58,473 nucleotides of DNA, taken from NCBI RefSeq assembly GCF_018614415.1, contig NZ_JAGGOO010000019.1:1-58473 (forward strand). The letters run 5' to 3'. A program made the position numbers and the translations under genes. Below, one piece after another: positions 57,084-58,473 of this stretch. The stretch is from Streptomyces sp. ISL-12 (GTDB lineage: Bacteria; Actinomycetota; Actinomycetes; Streptomycetales; Streptomycetaceae). Below the pieces are notes generated by a model that worked only from the letters and a program-made list of their open reading frames with translations, was not told where the DNA came from and did not search any database. Numbering within the stretch: the first letter of the stretch is position 1; each line of letters begins with the position of its first letter.

Positions 57084-58409
57084 ATGCAGACACAGAGATG
57101 GCATGGGCACGTCATAGGAAAGGGTGCCGCGCTGGCCGGCTGCACCGCCCTGGTGGTGGGCCTGACCGCCGCCGGCGCCGAGGCCCGCCCCCAGCACCGG
57201 GGCCCCGCCCGGCAGACGCTGTCCGCCAACGACGGCTGGGCCGCGTACGGCACCGGGACGACCGGGGGCGCCGCCGCCGACGCGGAGCACGTGTACACCG
57301 TGACGACCTGGGCCGAGTTCAAGGCGGCCCTGGCGGCGGACGGGACCGCGCCCCGCATCATCAAGGTCAAGGGCACCATCGACGCCGTAGCCGAGGGCTG
57401 CGACGCGTTCGCCGTGCCCGGCTACGACTTCGACGCCTACCTGGCCGCGTACGACCCGGCGACCTGGGGCTACGACACCGACCTGAGCGCCGAACCCGAC
57501 GACAGCCCCGAGGGACTGCGGCGGGCCTCCGCGGCTCAGCAGAGCCAGGCCATCAAGGCGAGCGTCCCGGCGAACACCACCATCATCGGCGTCGGCCGGA
57601 ACGCCGGGATCAAGGGCGCCAGCCTCCAGATCAAGGGCGTGGACAACGTCATCGTCCGCAACCTGACCTTCGAGAGCCCCGTCGACTGCTTCCCGCAGTG
57701 GGACCCGACGGACGGCGACACCGGCAACTGGAACAGCGAGTACGACAGCACGGTGGTGTACGGCTCCACCCATGTCTGGCTGGACCACAACACGTTCACC
57801 GACGGCGAGCACCCCGACAGCGCGGCCCCGACCTACTTCGGCATGCTGTACCAGCAGCACGACGGGCAGCTCGACATCGTGCGCGGCGCCGACTACGTCA
57901 CCGCCTCCTGGAACGTCTTCACCGACCACGACAAGACGATCCTGATCGGCAACAGCGACAGCGAGTCCACGGCCGCCGGCGACCGCGGGCACCTGAAGGC
58001 GACCTTCCACCACAACCTGTTCAAGGACCTCGTCGAACGCGCGCCCCGGGTCCGCTTCGGCCAGGTCGACGTCTACGACAACCACTTCGTGGCGAACGAG
58101 GACTACGCCTACAGCTTCGGCGTCGGCAAGGAGTCCGCGCTGGTCGCCGAGTACAACGCGTTCACGCTGCCGGACGGGATCAGCGCCGCCAAGGTGCTGA
58201 AGAAGTGGAGCGAGGCGCCGGTCACCGCCGCCCACAACCGGGTCAACGGCAAGCCGGTGGACCTGATCGCCGTGCACAACGCGGAGATCCCGGCCGAGAC
58301 CCTCACCTCCGGCGCGGGCTGGACGCCGCAGCTGCGGACGAAGGTGGACCCGGCCAAGGCCGTCCCCGCCCTCGTCGACCGCGGCGCGGGCGCCGGCCGC
58401 CTGCGCTGA
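57084..58409 (+). CDS. Second secreted pectate lyase, polysaccharide lyase family 1
   Basis: A 441-residue PL1 enzyme, larger than the first and only distantly similar. The signal peptide ends near residue 34 (ALVVGLTAAGAEA). Beta-helix motifs: NVIVRNLTFESP, VWLDHNTFTDG (231-241), NVFTDHDKTILIGNSDS, and catalytic R319 in VERAPRVRFG. It starts 28 bp after the esterase, with CCGAGGAGAG as ribosome binding site, so the two are cotranscribed. A terminator follows. Confidence 0.92.
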   Translation: MQTQRWHGHVIGKGAALAGCTALVVGLTAAGAEARPQHRGPARQTLSANDGWAAYGTGTTGGAAADAEHVYTVTTWAEFKAALAADGTAPRIIKVKGTIDAVAEGCDAFAVPGYDFDAYLAAYDPATWGYDTDLSAEPDDSPEGLRRASAAQQSQAIKASVPANTTIIGVGRNAGIKGASLQIKGVDNVIVRNLTFESPVDCFPQWDPTDGDTGNWNSEYDSTVVYGSTHVWLDHNTFTDGEHPDSAAPTYFGMLYQQHDGQLDIVRGADYVTASWNVFTDHDKTILIGNSDSESTAAGDRGHLKATFHHNLFKDLVERAPRVRFGQVDVYDNHFVANEDYAYSFGVGKESALVAEYNAFTLPDGISAAKVLKKWSEAPVTAAHNRVNGKPVDLIAVHNAEIPAETLTSGAGWTPQLRTKVDPAKAVPALVDRGAGAGRLR

Positions 58410-58424
58410 CCCCGCGCGGAACCA

Positions 58425-58455
58425 GGGCCGGGGCGCCCCCGCGCCGCCCCGGCCC
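58425..58455 (+). terminator. Hairpin at the end of the pectin gene run
   Basis: Perfect 10-bp arms GGGCCGGGGC (58425-58434) and GCCCCGGCCC (58446-58455), 11-base loop, 15 bp past the last stop. Confidence 0.8.
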
Positions 58456-58473
58456 ACCGGAGGTCCCCCACCG

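Noticed and set aside
1..58473. tRNA, rRNA, transposase, integrase or prophage genes
   Set aside because: None was recognised by eye on either strand; a covariance-model scan would be needed to exclude small RNAs.

Overview
This is high-GC actinobacterial DNA whose gene content and order match a Streptomyces chromosome. It resembles, from memory, the S. coelicolor core segment running from pgi2/zwf2 to the pectate-lyase genes. I see no tRNA, rRNA, insertion sequence or CRISPR array. Genes are packed into runs with 4-bp ATGA/GTGA overlaps, and several genes look leaderless.

Layout, left half. 1-7119: the end of pgi faces a tkt-tal-zwf-opcA-pgl operon for the pentose phosphate pathway. 7512-13041: haem A biosynthesis (ctaB and ctaA) flanks a conserved small protein, an amidohydrolase and a two-gene ABC exporter. 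13154-13966: an AAC(3)-type acetyltransferase. 14127-20676: a complete suf iron-sulfur operon (sufR-B-D-Rieske ferredoxin-C-S-U-T) behind a promoter with a SufR-type operator. 20794-24089: sulfotransferase, SMR pump with its TetR regulator, a 56-bp tandem array and dapD. 24316-35262: a small secreted protein, a SigE-type sigma factor with a membrane-anchored partner, a DapA-like enzyme, a DUF3618 protein, a SoxR-box-controlled monooxygenase, a secreted nuclease, an unknown 476-residue protein, a Tat-exported PhoX-type phosphatase behind a PHO box, and a double TerD-domain protein.

Right half (35478-58409) is sugar catabolism. A DeoR regulator precedes a polyol-type ABC uptake operon ending in a zinc dehydrogenase. 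Next comes a pectin/uronate block: uronate dehydrogenase (udh) diverges from kdgD and an unknown TIM-barrel-like protein. A GntR regulator then leads a run of a DapA-family enzyme, a sugar-acid dehydratase, two sugar permeases, a 32-residue micro-ORF, a Gfo/Idh oxidoreductase, a PmoA-family protein, a GH43, a pectate lyase, the solute-binding protein, a rhamnogalacturonan acetylesterase-like enzyme and a second pectate lyase. The logical reading is that secreted lyases and the esterase cut pectin, the ABC system imports fragments, and intracellular enzymes oxidise uronate and pentose to sugar acids that both dehydratase routes could turn into 2-oxoglutarate semialdehyde. Neither ABC uptake system has its own ATPase, which suggests a shared MsiK-type ATPase.

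The least conventional signals are repeats that start at or next to stop codons at five loci (10148, 12026, 22707, 32191, 53579), a 12-bp direct-repeat array in the udh-kdgD control region, LacI-type palindromes in the pectin run, the micro-ORF at 49970, and the unknown protein coupled to kdgD.
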